A stretch of DNA of 64,000 nt, from assembly GCF_000745855.1 (NCBI RefSeq), contig NZ_JQKD01000015.1, forward strand, positions 1-64,000, in the 5' to 3' direction. Under the pieces are notes generated by a model. That model made no database searches. It saw only the letters and a program-made list of their open reading frames with translations, and was not told where the DNA came from. The position numbers were made by a program, and so were the translations under genes. The stretch comes from Xenophilus azovorans DSM 13620. GTDB lineage: Bacteria; Pseudomonadota; Gammaproteobacteria; Burkholderiales; Burkholderiaceae_C. Of the stretch, positions 44,265 through 54,378 are shown in pieces. The first letter of the stretch is position 1, and the number at the start of each line of letters is the position of its first letter.

Positions 44265-45026
44265 ATGCAAGTGAACCGTTGGCTGCGTGCCGCCGCGTGC
44301 GCCCTGACCCTCACCGCCGCCAGCCCGCTGCTGTGGGCGCAGGAGATCGTGGTCTCCGCCGCCGCCAGCCTGACCAACGCCTTCCAGGCCGTCGGCAAGG
44401 CATGGTCGCAGGCCAACCCCGGGCACAAGGCGACCTTCAACTTCGCCGCCTCGGGCGCGCTGCTCGCACAGATGCAGCAGGGCGCGCCGGTGGACGTGTT
44501 CGCCTCGGCCGACCAGCCCACCATGGACAAGGCGCAGGCCGCCGGCCTGATCGCGCAGGGCACGCGCAGCGACTTCGTGAAGAACGAGCTGGTGCTGATC
44601 GTGCCGGCCAAGTCGTCGAAGGTGCCCAAGTCGCTGGACGACCTGGCCGGCGGCGCCTACCAGCGCATCGCCGCCGGCACGCCCGCCTCGGTGCCGGTGG
44701 GCCGCTACACCATGGGCGTGATCGAGCAGGCCAAGCTCGACGCGCCGCTCAAGCCCAAGTGGATCTACGGCGAGAGCGTGCGCCAGGTGCTCGACTACGT
44801 GGCGCGCGGCGAGGTCGACGCCGGCTTCGTCTACCGCACCGACGCGATGGTCAAGAAGGACGAGACGCAGATCGCCTTCGCCGTGCCGACCACCACCCCG
44901 GTGACTTACCCCATCGCCCAGCTCGCCGCCAGCAAGCAGCCGGCCGCGGCGCAGTCCTTCATCGCCTTCGTCAAGGGCGCGGAAGGACGGAAGATCCTCC
45001 AGAGCTTCGGCTTCGCCCAACCCTGA
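44265..45026 (+). CDS. modA: Molybdate ABC transporter substrate-binding protein
   Basis: A 253-residue periplasmic protein starting MQVNRWLRAAACALTLTAAS, signal peptide cleaved near LWA|QE. The ligand-binding elements are VVSAAASLTNAFQAVGKAW and FNFAASGALLAQMQQGAPVD, where serines contact molybdate, and VDVFASADQPTMDKAQ. AAGGA precedes the ATG. A ModE box overlaps its promoter region. It delivers molybdate to ModBC, which in turn supplies the cox hydroxylase nearby. Confidence 0.95.
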   Translation: MQVNRWLRAAACALTLTAASPLLWAQEIVVSAAASLTNAFQAVGKAWSQANPGHKATFNFAASGALLAQMQQGAPVDVFASADQPTMDKAQAAGLIAQGTRSDFVKNELVLIVPAKSSKVPKSLDDLAGGAYQRIAAGTPASVPVGRYTMGVIEQAKLDAPLKPKWIYGESVRQVLDYVARGEVDAGFVYRTDAMVKKDETQIAFAVPTTTPVTYPIAQLAASKQPAAAQSFIAFVKGAEGRKILQSFGFAQP

Positions 45027-45058
45027 CCCCCGGTGGAGGCAGGCGCCGCCGCTGAGCC

Positions 45059-45712
45059 GTGCTCACCCCCCTCTGGCTGACCCTCAAGGTCGCGCTGCTG
45101 GCCACGCTGCTGGCCGGCGCGGCCGGCATCGGCCTGGGCTGGTGGATGGCGCGGCGCCGCTTCCCCGGCCATTCGACGCTCGACGCCCTGCTGCTGCTGC
45201 CGATGGTGCTGCCGCCCACGGTGCTGGGCTACTACCTGATCGTGCTGGTGGGGCGCAACGGCCTCATCGGGCGCTGGCTGGAGCAGTGGTTCGGCTTCAC
45301 GCTGCTGTTCACCTGGCAGGGCGCGGTGCTGGCGGCGGCGGTGGTGTCGCTGCCGCTGATCTACAAGGCCGCGCGCGCCGCCTTCGAGGAGACCGACGGC
45401 CGCTTCGCGCAGGCCGCGCGCACGCTGGGCGCCGGCGAGTGGGAGGTGTTCTGGCGCATCAGCCTGCCGCTGGCGCTGCGCGGCATCGGCGCCGGGCTGG
45501 CATTGAGCTTCGCCCGCGCGATGGGGGAGTTCGGCGCCACGCTGATGATCGCGGGCAACCTGCCGGGGCGTACGCAGACGCTGTCGGTGGCGGTGTACGC
45601 CGCCGTGCAGGCCGGCGACGACGAACTGGCGCTGACGCTCACGCTGGTGATCTCGGTGGTGTGCGTGGTGCTGCTGGTGCTGGCCAGCCGGCTGCTGCAG
45701 GCGAAGCACTGA
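45059..45712 (+). CDS. modB: Molybdate ABC transporter permease
   Basis: A 217-residue inner membrane protein from a GTG start at 45059 (VLTPLWLTLKVALLATLLAG). It has five or six helices, and FEETDGRFAQAARTLGAGEW plus FWRISLPLALRGIGAGLALS contain the EAA-like loop that contacts ModC. MVLPPTVLGYYLIVLVGRNG is typical of ModB. No better ATG is available. modC begins 5 bp after its stop. Confidence 0.93.
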   Translation: MLTPLWLTLKVALLATLLAGAAGIGLGWWMARRRFPGHSTLDALLLLPMVLPPTVLGYYLIVLVGRNGLIGRWLEQWFGFTLLFTWQGAVLAAAVVSLPLIYKAARAAFEETDGRFAQAARTLGAGEWEVFWRISLPLALRGIGAGLALSFARAMGEFGATLMIAGNLPGRTQTLSVAVYAAVQAGDDELALTLTLVISVVCVVLLVLASRLLQAKH

Positions 45713-45717
45713 CGACG

Positions 45718-46377
45718 ATGCTGGACGTCCACATCCGCACCACCCTGCGCTCGCCCGACCGCGAGTTCGTGCTCGACGCGGCCTTCCGCAGCGGCGCCGC
45801 GCGCACCGCGCTGCTGGGTCCTTCGGGTTCCGGCAAGTCCACCGTGCTGATGGCCATCGCCGGGCTGCTGCCCGGTGCCCGGGGCCACGTGCGCGTGGGC
45901 GGCCAGCCGCTGCTCGACAGCGCCGAAGGCATCGACCTACCGGCGCGCGCGCGCGGCGTGGGCTTGGTGTTCCAGGACTACGCCCTGTTCCCGCACATGA
46001 CGGTGGAGGAGAACCTGCGCTTCGGCGTGCGCCGCCTCGGGCATGCGCTGCGGCCCGAGGCGCACGAGCGCATCGGGACGCTGATGGAGCAGTTCGGGCT
46101 GGAGGCGCTGCGCAACGCCTACCCGCGCCACCTCTCCGGCGGCCAGCGCCAGCGCGTGGCCCTGGCGCGCGCCCTGGCCACGCAGCCGCGCCTGCTGCTG
46201 CTGGACGAGCCGCTGTCGGCGCTGGACACGGAACTGCGCGCCCGCCTGCGCGCCGAGCTGGCCGAGATGCTGGAGCGCGTGCAGGTGCCCACGCTGCTGG
46301 TCACGCACGACCTGCAGGACGTGCAGGCCCTGGCGCAGTCGGTGGTGCGCATCGAGGCGGGGCGCATCGTCGGTTGA
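45718..46377 (+). CDS. modC: Molybdate ABC transporter ATP-binding protein (short form)
   Basis: A 219-residue ATPase starting MLDVHIRTTLRSPDREFVLD. Walker A is LLGPSGSGKSTVLMAI, the Q-loop VFQDYALFPHMTVEENLRFG, the signature LSGGQRQRVALARAL, Walker B LLLLDEPLSALD and the switch VTHDLQ. It ends about 130 residues earlier than E. coli ModC, lacking the C-terminal Mop/TOBE domain. The stop follows a normal end of the nucleotide-binding domain, so this is a short family form, not a disruption. Molybdate regulation would then lie with ModE only. Confidence 0.92.
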   Translation: MLDVHIRTTLRSPDREFVLDAAFRSGAARTALLGPSGSGKSTVLMAIAGLLPGARGHVRVGGQPLLDSAEGIDLPARARGVGLVFQDYALFPHMTVEENLRFGVRRLGHALRPEAHERIGTLMEQFGLEALRNAYPRHLSGGQRQRVALARALATQPRLLLLDEPLSALDTELRARLRAELAEMLERVQVPTLLVTHDLQDVQALAQSVVRIEAGRIVG

Positions 46378-46404
46378 TACCGGATCGCATTCGATCGAGA
46401 AGAA

Positions 46405-46490
46405 CCGTTCGGGCCGAGCTTGGCCTGTCCTGAGCCTGTCGAAGGATCGAAGCCTCGCGCGGCGCTTCGACAGGCTCAGCGTGAACGGAC
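46405..46490. repeat. Dispersed palindromic repeat between convergent genes
   Basis: CTGAGCCTGTCGAAG (46430-46444) and CTTCGACAGGCTCAG (46465-46479) are perfect 15-bp inverted arms; outer CCGTTC/GAACGG pairs extend the hairpin. This sequence type is widely seen as an intergenic REP-like repeat in proteobacteria. It lies between the convergent modC and PPC-domain genes and may act as a two-way transcription stop. Confidence 0.8.
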
Positions 46491-46518
46491 CGATAGGGTT
46501 GAAGTCGCTTGAGAGGCC

Positions 46519-46929
46519 TCAACTGCCGCAGCGCACATGCAGTTCGGCATAGCCCGTTGCCGCGTCCGCCGTGCGCGAAAGCGTCCAGCCGGCCGGACGG
46601 CACAGCAGCACCTCCACCGTCGTGCGCACCGCGTTGCCCTCCACCACGTGCCCGCCCAGCACCGCGCCGTCCGGCCCCGCGATGCTCATGTGCAGGTGGG
46701 CGCCGTCGGCGGTCAGCGTGCCGGCCAGGGTCAGCAGTTCGAAGTCGCCGGGCCATGCATCGGCCTCGTTGCGGCCGGCCAGCCGCAGGCGCGGGTCGCG
46801 CAGGCTGCCGATGCCGCTGACGACGAAGCAGCCCTCGGGCGCGAAGGCGGCGGCCTCGGCCTCCAGGGCGCGGCGCAGGTCGGCGCCGGGCGGCAGCCGC
46901 AGCGGCAGGAAGGCGTCGCCGTCGGCCAT
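46519..46929 (-). CDS. PPC/DUF296-domain protein
   Basis: A 136-residue protein starting MADGDAFLPLRLPPGADLRR. The PPC (DUF296) fold is seen in FVVSGIGSLRDPRLRLAG, FELLTLAGTLTADGAHLHMS and IAGPDGAVLGGHVVEG, including the conserved GG.H near the trimer centre. In plants the domain occurs in AT-hook proteins; bacterial stand-alone forms have unknown function. It starts 3 bp after the upstream deaminase-like gene and so is likely cotranscribed. Confidence 0.85.
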   Translation of the reverse strand: MADGDAFLPLRLPPGADLRRALEAEAAAFAPEGCFVVSGIGSLRDPRLRLAGRNEADAWPGDFELLTLAGTLTADGAHLHMSIAGPDGAVLGGHVVEGNAVRTTVEVLLCRPAGWTLSRTADAATGYAELHVRCGS

Positions 46930-46932
46930 GGC

Positions 46933-48246
46933 TCAGAACACCATCGTCACGGCGTCGCTGACGCGGTGGTCTTCCTCGATCACCGGCATCCAGCGCCACT
47001 TGTCGAAGGTGGTGCAGGGATGCGAGATGCCCAGGGCGACGCGCTCGCCGACCACCGGCGCCTGCGCGGCCAGGCCTGCGTCGGCGGCGTCCCAGCGCAG
47101 GTAGGCGTGCTGGTCGTTCAGCGCGTCGATGCGCCAGCCTGAGGGCACGGGGCAGGCCTGCATCGCGCCCGGCGCCGCGCGCGCCACCGGCACCGGCATC
47201 CCCATGTCGAAGGACAGGTCGCGCTTGCCCGCGCCGACGATGGCCAGGCCCGGCTCGGGACACGACTGCACCAGCGCCCACACCTGGAGCGCCGGGCGCA
47301 GCATCTCGCCGCATTCGCAGCCCAGGCGCGGCGCCATGGCCTGCAGCATGCGCGTGTAGGTGCCGTGGTCGTGCGTGACATAGCAGCCGGAGCGCAGCAG
47401 CCCGCGCACCGGGCGCCCGAGCGCGGGCACCAGCCGCGCAGCCACCAGGTCGAACACGGCCGAGCCGCCGGCCGAGACGATGACCTCTTCACCCGCGAAC
47501 AAACCCTCTCGCACGCACTGCGCGGCGACGGCGTCGACGCGGTCCATCATCGCGTCGACCCAGGCGCGGTCGGCTTCGCTCTCGCCCTTGGCCCACAGGC
47601 CCTCGTAGCACTCGATGCCCACCAGCGCCACGGCCGCGCTGGCGTGCAGGCGCCTCGCCAGCGCGATGGCTTCCTCCTCCGTGCGGCAGCCGGTGCGCCC
47701 GCCGGCGAAGCCGATCTCCAGCAGCACCTCGAAGGGCTGCGCGCCGGGATGCGCGGCGAACCACGCCTCGATCAGCGCCAGTTGCGCCTGCGAATCGGCG
47801 AGGAAGATCACGCGCAGGCCGTCGTGCCGGCGGCGCAGCGCCTCGATGCCGGCCAGGTCCGCCGCGTCCAGCACCTGGTTGGCGATCAGCGCGCGCCGCA
47901 CGCCGGCCGCCGCGCCGACGGCGAGCTGGAACACGCTGGCGAAGGTGATGCCCCAGGCGCCCGCCTCGATCTGGCGCGCGAAGAGCTGGGGCGACATCGT
48001 CGTCTTGCCGTGCGGCGCGAGTTCCACGTCCCAGTCGCGCGCACGGCCGGCCAGCCAGGCGATGTTGTGGGCCAGCGCCTCGCGCCGGAGCACGGCCACC
48101 GGCAGCGGCAGGTCGCCTGCCAGCAGGTTCCAGCCCTGCGCACCCACCTCGCTCGCCCGCAACGGCGGCTGGCCGTGCGGCCAGCCCTTCAGGGGCGATG
48201 CGAGCAGGGGATCGGCGAACGGATCGAGGGCGGGGGCGGCAGGCAT
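46933..48246 (-). CDS. DSD1-like PLP amino acid deaminase / aldolase
   Basis: A 437-residue alanine-racemase-fold enzyme starting MPAAPALDPFADPLLASPLK. The PLP lysine is about Lys81 in VELAPHGKTTMSPQLFARQI. LLEIGFAGGRTGCRTEEEA and VSAGGSAVFDLV follow. Near the C-terminus GISHPCTTFDKW holds the His-x-Cys zinc ligands of D-serine dehydratase (DSD1) enzymes. The family includes D-threonine aldolase and D-serine dehydratase; the substrate here is unknown, probably a D-amino acid. It follows gdhA by 34 bp and precedes the PPC protein. Confidence 0.8.
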   Translation of the reverse strand: MPAAPALDPFADPLLASPLKGWPHGQPPLRASEVGAQGWNLLAGDLPLPVAVLRREALAHNIAWLAGRARDWDVELAPHGKTTMSPQLFARQIEAGAWGITFASVFQLAVGAAAGVRRALIANQVLDAADLAGIEALRRRHDGLRVIFLADSQAQLALIEAWFAAHPGAQPFEVLLEIGFAGGRTGCRTEEEAIALARRLHASAAVALVGIECYEGLWAKGESEADRAWVDAMMDRVDAVAAQCVREGLFAGEEVIVSAGGSAVFDLVAARLVPALGRPVRGLLRSGCYVTHDHGTYTRMLQAMAPRLGCECGEMLRPALQVWALVQSCPEPGLAIVGAGKRDLSFDMGMPVPVARAAPGAMQACPVPSGWRIDALNDQHAYLRWDAADAGLAAQAPVVGERVALGISHPCTTFDKWRWMPVIEEDHRVSDAVTMVF

Positions 48247-48280
48247 CGGCGGATCGTAGTCCGCGCGGCCTGCCGGCGGG

Positions 48281-49624
<1,344 letters not shown>

Positions 49625-49642
49625 AAAGCGGAACTCTTCGGG

Positions 49643-49700
49643 ATGCACAAAACCGTGCATTTTCATGCACAACTCGGTGCACGTTATGCACCGATTGCAT
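49643..49700 (-). promoter_or_regulatory. Array of six TGCA-centred sites before gdhA
   Basis: ATGCAC (49643), GTGCAT (49655), ATGCAC (49665), GTGCAC (49677), ATGCAC (49686) and TTGCAT (49695) occur in 58 bp. On the gdhA strand they form two perfect inverted repeats: GTGCAT-GAAA-ATGCAC and CGGTGCA-TAACG-TGCACCG. This is a strong candidate for a cooperative operator; the binding protein is unknown. Confidence 0.6.
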
Positions 49701-49735
49701 TACCCCTCGGAAGAAACGCCCCTGAGTGGTGCGCC

Positions 49736-50413
49736 TCAGCCCGCCAGGCGCCCTTCGACCAGCCGCAGCTGGCGGTCGCAGCGGGCAGCCAGCGCGTCGT
49801 CGTGGGTGACGACGACGAAGGCCGTGCCGCGCTCGTGCGCCAGCCGCAGCATCAGCGCGAACACGCCGTCGGCGGTGGCGCGGTCCAGGTTGCCGGTGGG
49901 CTCGTCGGCCAGCACGCAGGCCGGCTGCGTGACCAGGGCGCGCGCGATGGCCACGCGCTGGCGCTCGCCGCCGGAGAGTTCGGCCGGCCGGTGCTGCACC
50001 CGCTGCGCCAGGCCCACGGCGGCCAGCACCTCGCGCGCCGCCGCGTGCGCCTCGGCGGCGCCCTGGCGGCGGATGCGCAGCGGCATCGCCACGTTGTCCA
50101 GCGCGCTGAACTCCGGCAGCAGGTGGTGGAACTGGTAGACGAAGCCCAGGTGCCGGTTGCGCAACTGGCCCTGCGCGGCGGCGCCCAGGCGAGAGAAGTC
50201 CTCGCCGGCCAGCGCCACGCTGCCGGCGGTGGGCGCGTCCAGCCCGCCCATCAGGTGCAGCAGCGTGCTCTTGCCCGAACCCGAGGCGCCGACGATGGCC
50301 AGCGTCTCGCCGGCGTGCACGTCCAGGTCGACGCCGTGCAGCACGGTGAGGTCGATGCGGCCTTCGTGGAAGCGCTTGGTCAGGCCGCGCACCTTCAGCA
50401 CGACGTCATTCAT
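49736..50413 (-). CDS. lolD: Lipoprotein-releasing ABC transporter ATP-binding protein
   Basis: A 225-residue ATPase starting [20 protein letters not shown]. Walker A is [19 protein letters not shown], the Q-loop [20 protein letters not shown], the signature [15 protein letters not shown], and Walker [24 protein letters not shown] and the MGGLD text are characteristic of LolD. With LolC/E it extracts lipoproteins from the inner membrane for transfer to LolA. It overlaps the lolC stop by 8 bp. Confidence 0.95.
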   Translation of the reverse strand: MNDVVLKVRGLTKRFHEGRIDLTVLHGVDLDVHAGETLAIVGASGSGKSTLLHLMGGLDAPTAGSVALAGEDFSRLGAAAQGQLRNRHLGFVYQFHHLLPEFSALDNVAMPLRIRRQGAAEAHAAAREVLAAVGLAQRVQHRPAELSGGERQRVAIARALVTQPACVLADEPTGNLDRATADGVFALMLRLAHERGTAFVVVTHDDALAARCDRQLRLVEGRLAG

Positions 50414-51662
50414 AGCGCAGGGCCTCCGCGGGGTTGACACGGCTGGCGCGCCAGCTCGGGTACAGCGTGGCCACGAAGGCCAGCACCAGCGAGATCACGG
50501 TGATGGGCATGATGTCGCCGCGCTGCGGGTCGCTGGGCATGCGGCTGATGAGGTAGATGTCCTGCGGCAGGAAGCGGGTGTGCAGCAGCCGCTCGATGAA
50601 GGGCACGATCACGTCGATGTTGTAGGCCACCAGCAGGCCCAGCCCCAGGCCGGCCAGCGTGCCGATCACGCCCACCATCGCGCCCTGCACGACGAAGATG
50701 CCCATGATGCTCTTCGGGCTGGCGCCCAGCGTGCGCAGGATGGCGATGTCGGCGCGCTTGTCGGTCACCGTCATCACCAGCGTGCTCACCAGGTTGAAGG
50801 CGGCCACCGCCACGATGAGGGTGAGGATGATGAACATCATCCGCTTCTCGACCTGCACCGCCGCGAACCAGGTCTTGTTCTGCCGCGTCCAGTCGCGGAT
50901 GAGGAACTGGCCCGGCAGCGTGGCGGCCAGTTCGTCGGCCACCTCGCGGGCGATGTTCAGGTCCTTGAGCTTGAGGCGGATGCCGGTCGGCCCTTCCAGG
51001 CGGAACACCTTGGCCGCGTCCTGCTCGTGGATCATGGCCAGCGCCGAGTCGTACTCGTAGTGGCCCGACTCGAAGGTGCCCATCACCGTGAACTGCTTCA
51101 GGCGCGGCACCACGCCGGCCGGCGTGACCTGCCCGCCCGGCGCGATCAGCGTGACCTGGTCGCCCTCGCGCACGAACAGCGAGCGCGCCAGCTCGCCGCC
51201 GAGCACGATGCCGAACTCGCCCGGCACCAGCCGCTCCAGCGCGCCCTTCTGCGCGGTGCCGGCGAAGTCCGTCACCTCCGGTTCCAGCTTCGGCTCGATG
51301 CCGCGCACCAGCACGCCCTTCATGTCCTCGCCGCGCGCCACCAGCGCCTGCGAGGCGATGTAGGGCGCGGCGCCGATCACCTCGGGATGCTTGCGGGCAG
51401 CGGCCATGATGGCGTCCAGGTCGGCCAGCGCCTGGCCGTCGCGCGAGAAGATCTCGATGTGCGAGACCACGCCCAGCATGCGGTCGCGCACTTCCTTCTG
51501 GAAGCCGTTCATCACGCTGAGCACGATGATCAGCGCCGCCACGCCCAGCGCGATGCCGGCCATCGACACGCCGGAGATGAAGGAGATGAAGCCGTTGCGC
51601 CGCGTGGCGCGGCCGGCGCGCGTGTAGCGCCAGCCCAGCTGCAGTTCGTAGGGAAGGGACAT
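50406..51662 (-). CDS. lolC: Lipoprotein-releasing permease LolC/LolE
   Basis: A 418-residue inner membrane protein starting [40 protein letters not shown] is the first helix; a large periplasmic loop follows, then [20 protein letters not shown] and [20 protein letters not shown], ending [17 protein letters not shown], all characteristic of LolC/E. Only one permease gene is present, so the complex may be a homodimer (LolF-like) or use both roles in one protein. It is expressed with lolD. Confidence 0.92.
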   Translation of the reverse strand: MSLPYELQLGWRYTRAGRATRRNGFISFISGVSMAGIALGVAALIIVLSVMNGFQKEVRDRMLGVVSHIEIFSRDGQALADLDAIMAAARKHPEVIGAAPYIASQALVARGEDMKGVLVRGIEPKLEPEVTDFAGTAQKGALERLVPGEFGIVLGGELARSLFVREGDQVTLIAPGGQVTPAGVVPRLKQFTVMGTFESGHYEYDSALAMIHEQDAAKVFRLEGPTGIRLKLKDLNIAREVADELAATLPGQFLIRDWTRQNKTWFAAVQVEKRMMFIILTLIVAVAAFNLVSTLVMTVTDKRADIAILRTLGASPKSIMGIFVVQGAMVGVIGTLAGLGLGLLVAYNIDVIVPFIERLLHTRFLPQDIYLISRMPSDPQRGDIMPITVISLVLAFVATLYPSWRASRVNPAEALRYE

Positions 51663-51752
51663 GGAAGGCCGCGGTGCTCGCCGCTTCGGGAGCGCGCCGT
51701 CTGGCGGTGAAACAAGCGCCGGATTGTGGCATCGCGGCGATGTTCGCCGGGC

Positions 51753-51998
51753 CTACAAACCCGCTCGTCCCATCAGGCGTTCCAGGCTCACGCCCAGGCC
51801 CTGCGCAATGCGCAGTAGCGCCATGACGCCCGGGTTCTGTGCTCCGCGCTCGATGCTGCTCATGTACGAACGCTCGATGGTGCTGCGATACGCCAGTTCC
51901 TCCTGCGAAACCCCCTGTTCCATCCGCAGCGTCCGGATCGCCATGCCCAACGCCAGCAGCGCCGGATCGTGCGCATGGCGGGGCGATGGGCTGGGCAT
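51753..51998 (-). CDS. XRE-family HTH regulator
   Basis: An 81-residue protein starting MPSPSPRHAHDPALLALGMA. The Cro/C1 HTH spans about 17-75: IRTLRMEQGVSQEELAYRST, IERSYMSSIERGAQNPGVMA, LLRIAQGLGVSLERLMG. There is no other domain. It lies divergent from the lipoprotein gene at 52093 and 90 bp before lolC. Its targets are unknown. The start could be the later ATG (MAIRTLRMEQ), which would still keep most of the HTH. Confidence 0.8.
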   Translation of the reverse strand: MPSPSPRHAHDPALLALGMAIRTLRMEQGVSQEELAYRSTIERSYMSSIERGAQNPGVMALLRIAQGLGVSLERLMGRAGL

Positions 51999-52092
51999 GC
52001 CTGCATCGTCCTGGCATTGGGTATGATCGGGCCACGGACGATCTTCCACATCCGCGCTGTCACCGCGGGATCGCCCGCAAGGGAGTACACGC

Positions 52093-52752
52093 ATGAACAA
52101 GGCGATCTGCATGGTCGCGGCCATCGTCTGGCTCGCGGCCTGCGGCAGCAAGACGGACGCGAACGAAAAGAACTTCGGGGCGGCGATCAGCCAGTACCTC
52201 GACCGCAAGGGCAGCCTGTGCCTGGGCGTGGATGCATGGCCCGCGGATGTCACGGAATTCGACCTTCGCACACAGAACAGCAGCCCCACTGGCAAGGCTG
52301 AACGAATGGCCGCGCTGGAGTCCCTGGGACTGGTGCGAGGCACGGACACCGAGCTGCAGCAGAAAAGCCAGTTCGGCGGCAGCCCGCGCACCGAACGCGT
52401 CAGGCGCTACGTGCTGACCGATGCCGCCAAGCCCTTCGAGCAGCACAGGACCATCGAGCGCTCGGGCTGGGATGGCCGCACCCAGGAGACCCGCACCGAC
52501 CTTTGCTGGGGCCGGATGCGCCTGGACAAGGTGGTCAAGTGGGAGGGGCCGATGAAGTTCGGCGATTACCAAGCGGCACGGGTGACATATCACTACCGAA
52601 TCGAGGACCTGGCTGGCTGGGTCGCAGACCCGCGGATTCGGAAAGCCTTCCCACAGACGGCCGCGATCATGGAAGGCGCCGGCCGCAAGGAGAGCGCGCA
52701 CGGCGTGAAGCTGACCAGCGAGGGCTGGGAATCCACGCTTCTGAACGACTGA
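52093..52752 (+). CDS. Hypothetical lipoprotein
   Basis: A 219-residue protein starting MNKAICMVAAIVWLAACGSK. The lipobox LAAC gives a lipidated Cys17, so it is an envelope lipoprotein. The mature part has SQYLDRKGSLCLGVDAWPAD and RRYVLTDAAKPFEQHRTIER, and TDLCWGRMRLDKVVKWEGPM with two Cys that may form a disulfide. The family is not recognised. It is followed by a small membrane peptide and a second lipoprotein, all in one direction. Confidence 0.75.
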   Translation: MNKAICMVAAIVWLAACGSKTDANEKNFGAAISQYLDRKGSLCLGVDAWPADVTEFDLRTQNSSPTGKAERMAALESLGLVRGTDTELQQKSQFGGSPRTERVRRYVLTDAAKPFEQHRTIERSGWDGRTQETRTDLCWGRMRLDKVVKWEGPMKFGDYQAARVTYHYRIEDLAGWVADPRIRKAFPQTAAIMEGAGRKESAHGVKLTSEGWESTLLND

Positions 52753-52778
52753 TTTTTCACCTGTTGACCAACCGAACC

Positions 52779-52973
52779 ATGCGCCTGCTCATATCTCTGC
52801 TTCTTCCTTGGTTGACCTTCTTCACCATCGGTCGGCCCATTGCCGGGGTGATCTGCCTGCTGCTGCAGATCACGCTGATCGGCTGGCTGCCCGCCACCAT
52901 CTGGGCCGTGTATGCCCTGAGCCAATACAAGACCGACCAGAAGATCAAGAAGGCCATCGGCCAGAACACCTGA
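52779..52973 (+). CDS. Pmp3/YqaE-like small membrane protein
   Basis: A 64-residue protein starting MRLLISLLLPWLTFFTIGRP, with two hydrophobic helices; the pattern GRPIAGVICLLLQITLIGWL and PATIWAVYALSQYKTDQK fits the Pmp3/YqaE family (small proteolipids linked to membrane potential and stress). It lies 26 bp after the lipoprotein gene. Confidence 0.8.
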   Translation: MRLLISLLLPWLTFFTIGRPIAGVICLLLQITLIGWLPATIWAVYALSQYKTDQKIKKAIGQNT

Positions 52974-52978
52974 CGACC

Positions 52979-53365
52979 ATGAACATCCCATCCCGCCTGC
53001 CCCGTGTTCTCGCGAGCGCCGTGACGTGCGCAGCCGCGCTGGCCGGCTGCGCCTCCACCGCCGTCACGACCGACGCGCTCCAGCGCAACACGGCGTTCGC
53101 GCTGGGCCTGGACGCGAGCGCATTCACCATTTCCGACCGGGTGGACGAGGGCGTGAAGACCACCTACCGCGTCACGACGCGAGGCGGTCGCCTCTACAGT
53201 TGCTACGTCACGGGGGTCGTGAGCATGACCGGCCGTGTGGTATCCGATGCGCTGTGCAACGAAATCGCCCGACCTGGCGCAGCCAGGGAGCCCAACCGGC
53301 CGGCGGGGCGGCCCGCCGCGCCGCCGAACTGCAACGCCTTGCTGAAAGCCGCCGGCCGCTGTTGA
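52979..53365 (+). CDS. Small hypothetical lipoprotein
   Basis: A 128-residue protein starting MNIPSRLPRVLASAVTCAAA with lipobox LAGC (lipidated Cys at about 24). The mature part has FALGLDASAFTISDRVDEGV and TTYRVTTRGGRLYSCYVTGV, and the C-terminal half is Pro/Arg-rich and ends NCNALLKAAGRC. The family is not recognised. It starts 5 bp after the Pmp3-like gene, so the three genes at 52093-53365 are probably one unit. Confidence 0.7.
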   Translation: MNIPSRLPRVLASAVTCAAALAGCASTAVTTDALQRNTAFALGLDASAFTISDRVDEGVKTTYRVTTRGGRLYSCYVTGVVSMTGRVVSDALCNEIARPGAAREPNRPAGRPAAPPNCNALLKAAGRC

Positions 53366-53403
53366 GCGCGCGCCGTGTTTCCGGGGGGCCGACAATCGCC
53401 TCC

Positions 53404-54378
53404 ATGCTTCCCCTGGCCCGCGCCGCCGACACTCCCCGACTGCTGATCCCGTTCGCTGGCCGCCTCACGGCCGCCTGCCGGGCCGCCCTGCCCGCTCTGG
53501 CCCTGCCCCGGCTCGGCGACCTGCTCGCGCGTCTGACGCTCCAGGATGAGGATGCGCAGGACGACGACACGCTCTCCCCGCCGCACGAACGCGCCCTCGC
53601 CAGGGCGCTCGGGATTCAGACGGCCGATGGCTGCCTGCCCTGGGCCGCCCTGGAGGCGCAGCGCGCGGGCCTTGCCGGCGCTCACGGGCAGCCCTGGGCG
53701 CTGGTCACGCTATGCCACTGGCAAGTCGGCATGAGCGAGGTGGTGCTGGGCGACCCCGCAAGCCTGGGCATCTCCGCCGCCGAATCCGACGCGCTGCTGG
53801 CCTGTGCCCTCCCCTTCTTCGAGGAAGACGGCATCGCCCTCTTCACGACCGGCCAGCCGGGCCTGTGGCTCGCCCGCAGCGCGCTGTTCGACGGATTGGA
53901 CACCGCGTCGCTCGACCGCGCCATCGGCCAGCCGCTCGCATCCTGGCTGCCGATGTCCGATGCTGCGCGTCCGCTGCGCCGGTTGCAGAACGAGATGCAG
54001 ATGCTGCTCTACACCACGCACGTGAATGACGACCGGATCGCCAGAGGCCAGCTTCCCATCAACTCGTTCTGGCTCAGCGGCACCGGCCGCCTGCCCCAGC
54101 CGCTGCCTGCACAAGGGCCGCAACCGACCGTCGATCTCGCGCTGCGCGACGCCGCGCTGCAGGACGACGGCGAAGCGTGGTCGAAAGCCTGGCAGGCATT
54201 GGATGCCGGTCCCATCGCGGACCTGCTGGCCCACGGGGAACGTGGAGAAGCCGTCGAGTTGACGCTCTGTGGCGACCGGGCCGCGCGGCGCTGGATTGCG
54301 ACCCCACGCAGTCTGTTGCAGCGCGTTCGCGGCCGTTTCGGCCGCCAGCGCACCGCCGACGTGCTGGAGGCGCTGTGA
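53404..54378 (+). CDS. RpfE-like protein (phosphoglycerate-mutase-like)
   Basis: A 324-residue cytoplasmic protein starting MLPLARAADTPRLLIPFAGR. It has LSPPHERALARALGIQ, LVTLCHWQVGMSEVVLGDPA and LYTTHVNDDRIARGQLPINS, then FWLSGTGRLP, the text typical of the RpfE-like family found next to recJ in Xanthomonas and Burkholderiales. Some are annotated as phosphoglycerate mutases from the fold, but catalytic residues are not evident here. The stop overlaps the recJ start as TGATG. Function remains unclear. Confidence 0.7.
   Translation: MLPLARAADTPRLLIPFAGRLTAACRAALPALALPRLGDLLARLTLQDEDAQDDDTLSPPHERALARALGIQTADGCLPWAALEAQRAGLAGAHGQPWALVTLCHWQVGMSEVVLGDPASLGISAAESDALLACALPFFEEDGIALFTTGQPGLWLARSALFDGLDTASLDRAIGQPLASWLPMSDAARPLRRLQNEMQMLLYTTHVNDDRIARGQLPINSFWLSGTGRLPQPLPAQGPQPTVDLALRDAALQDDGEAWSKAWQALDAGPIADLLAHGERGEAVELTLCGDRAARRWIATPRSLLQRVRGRFGRQRTADVLEAL

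Noticed and set aside
45718-46377. modC as a truncated gene
   Set aside because: Only the C-terminal TOBE domain is missing; all ATPase motifs are present and short forms of this transporter family exist.
49625-49672. Upstream ATGs extending GdhA by 16 residues
   Set aside because: They fall in the TGCA repeat array, and the conserved family start and the length of 447 residues match ATG at 49624.
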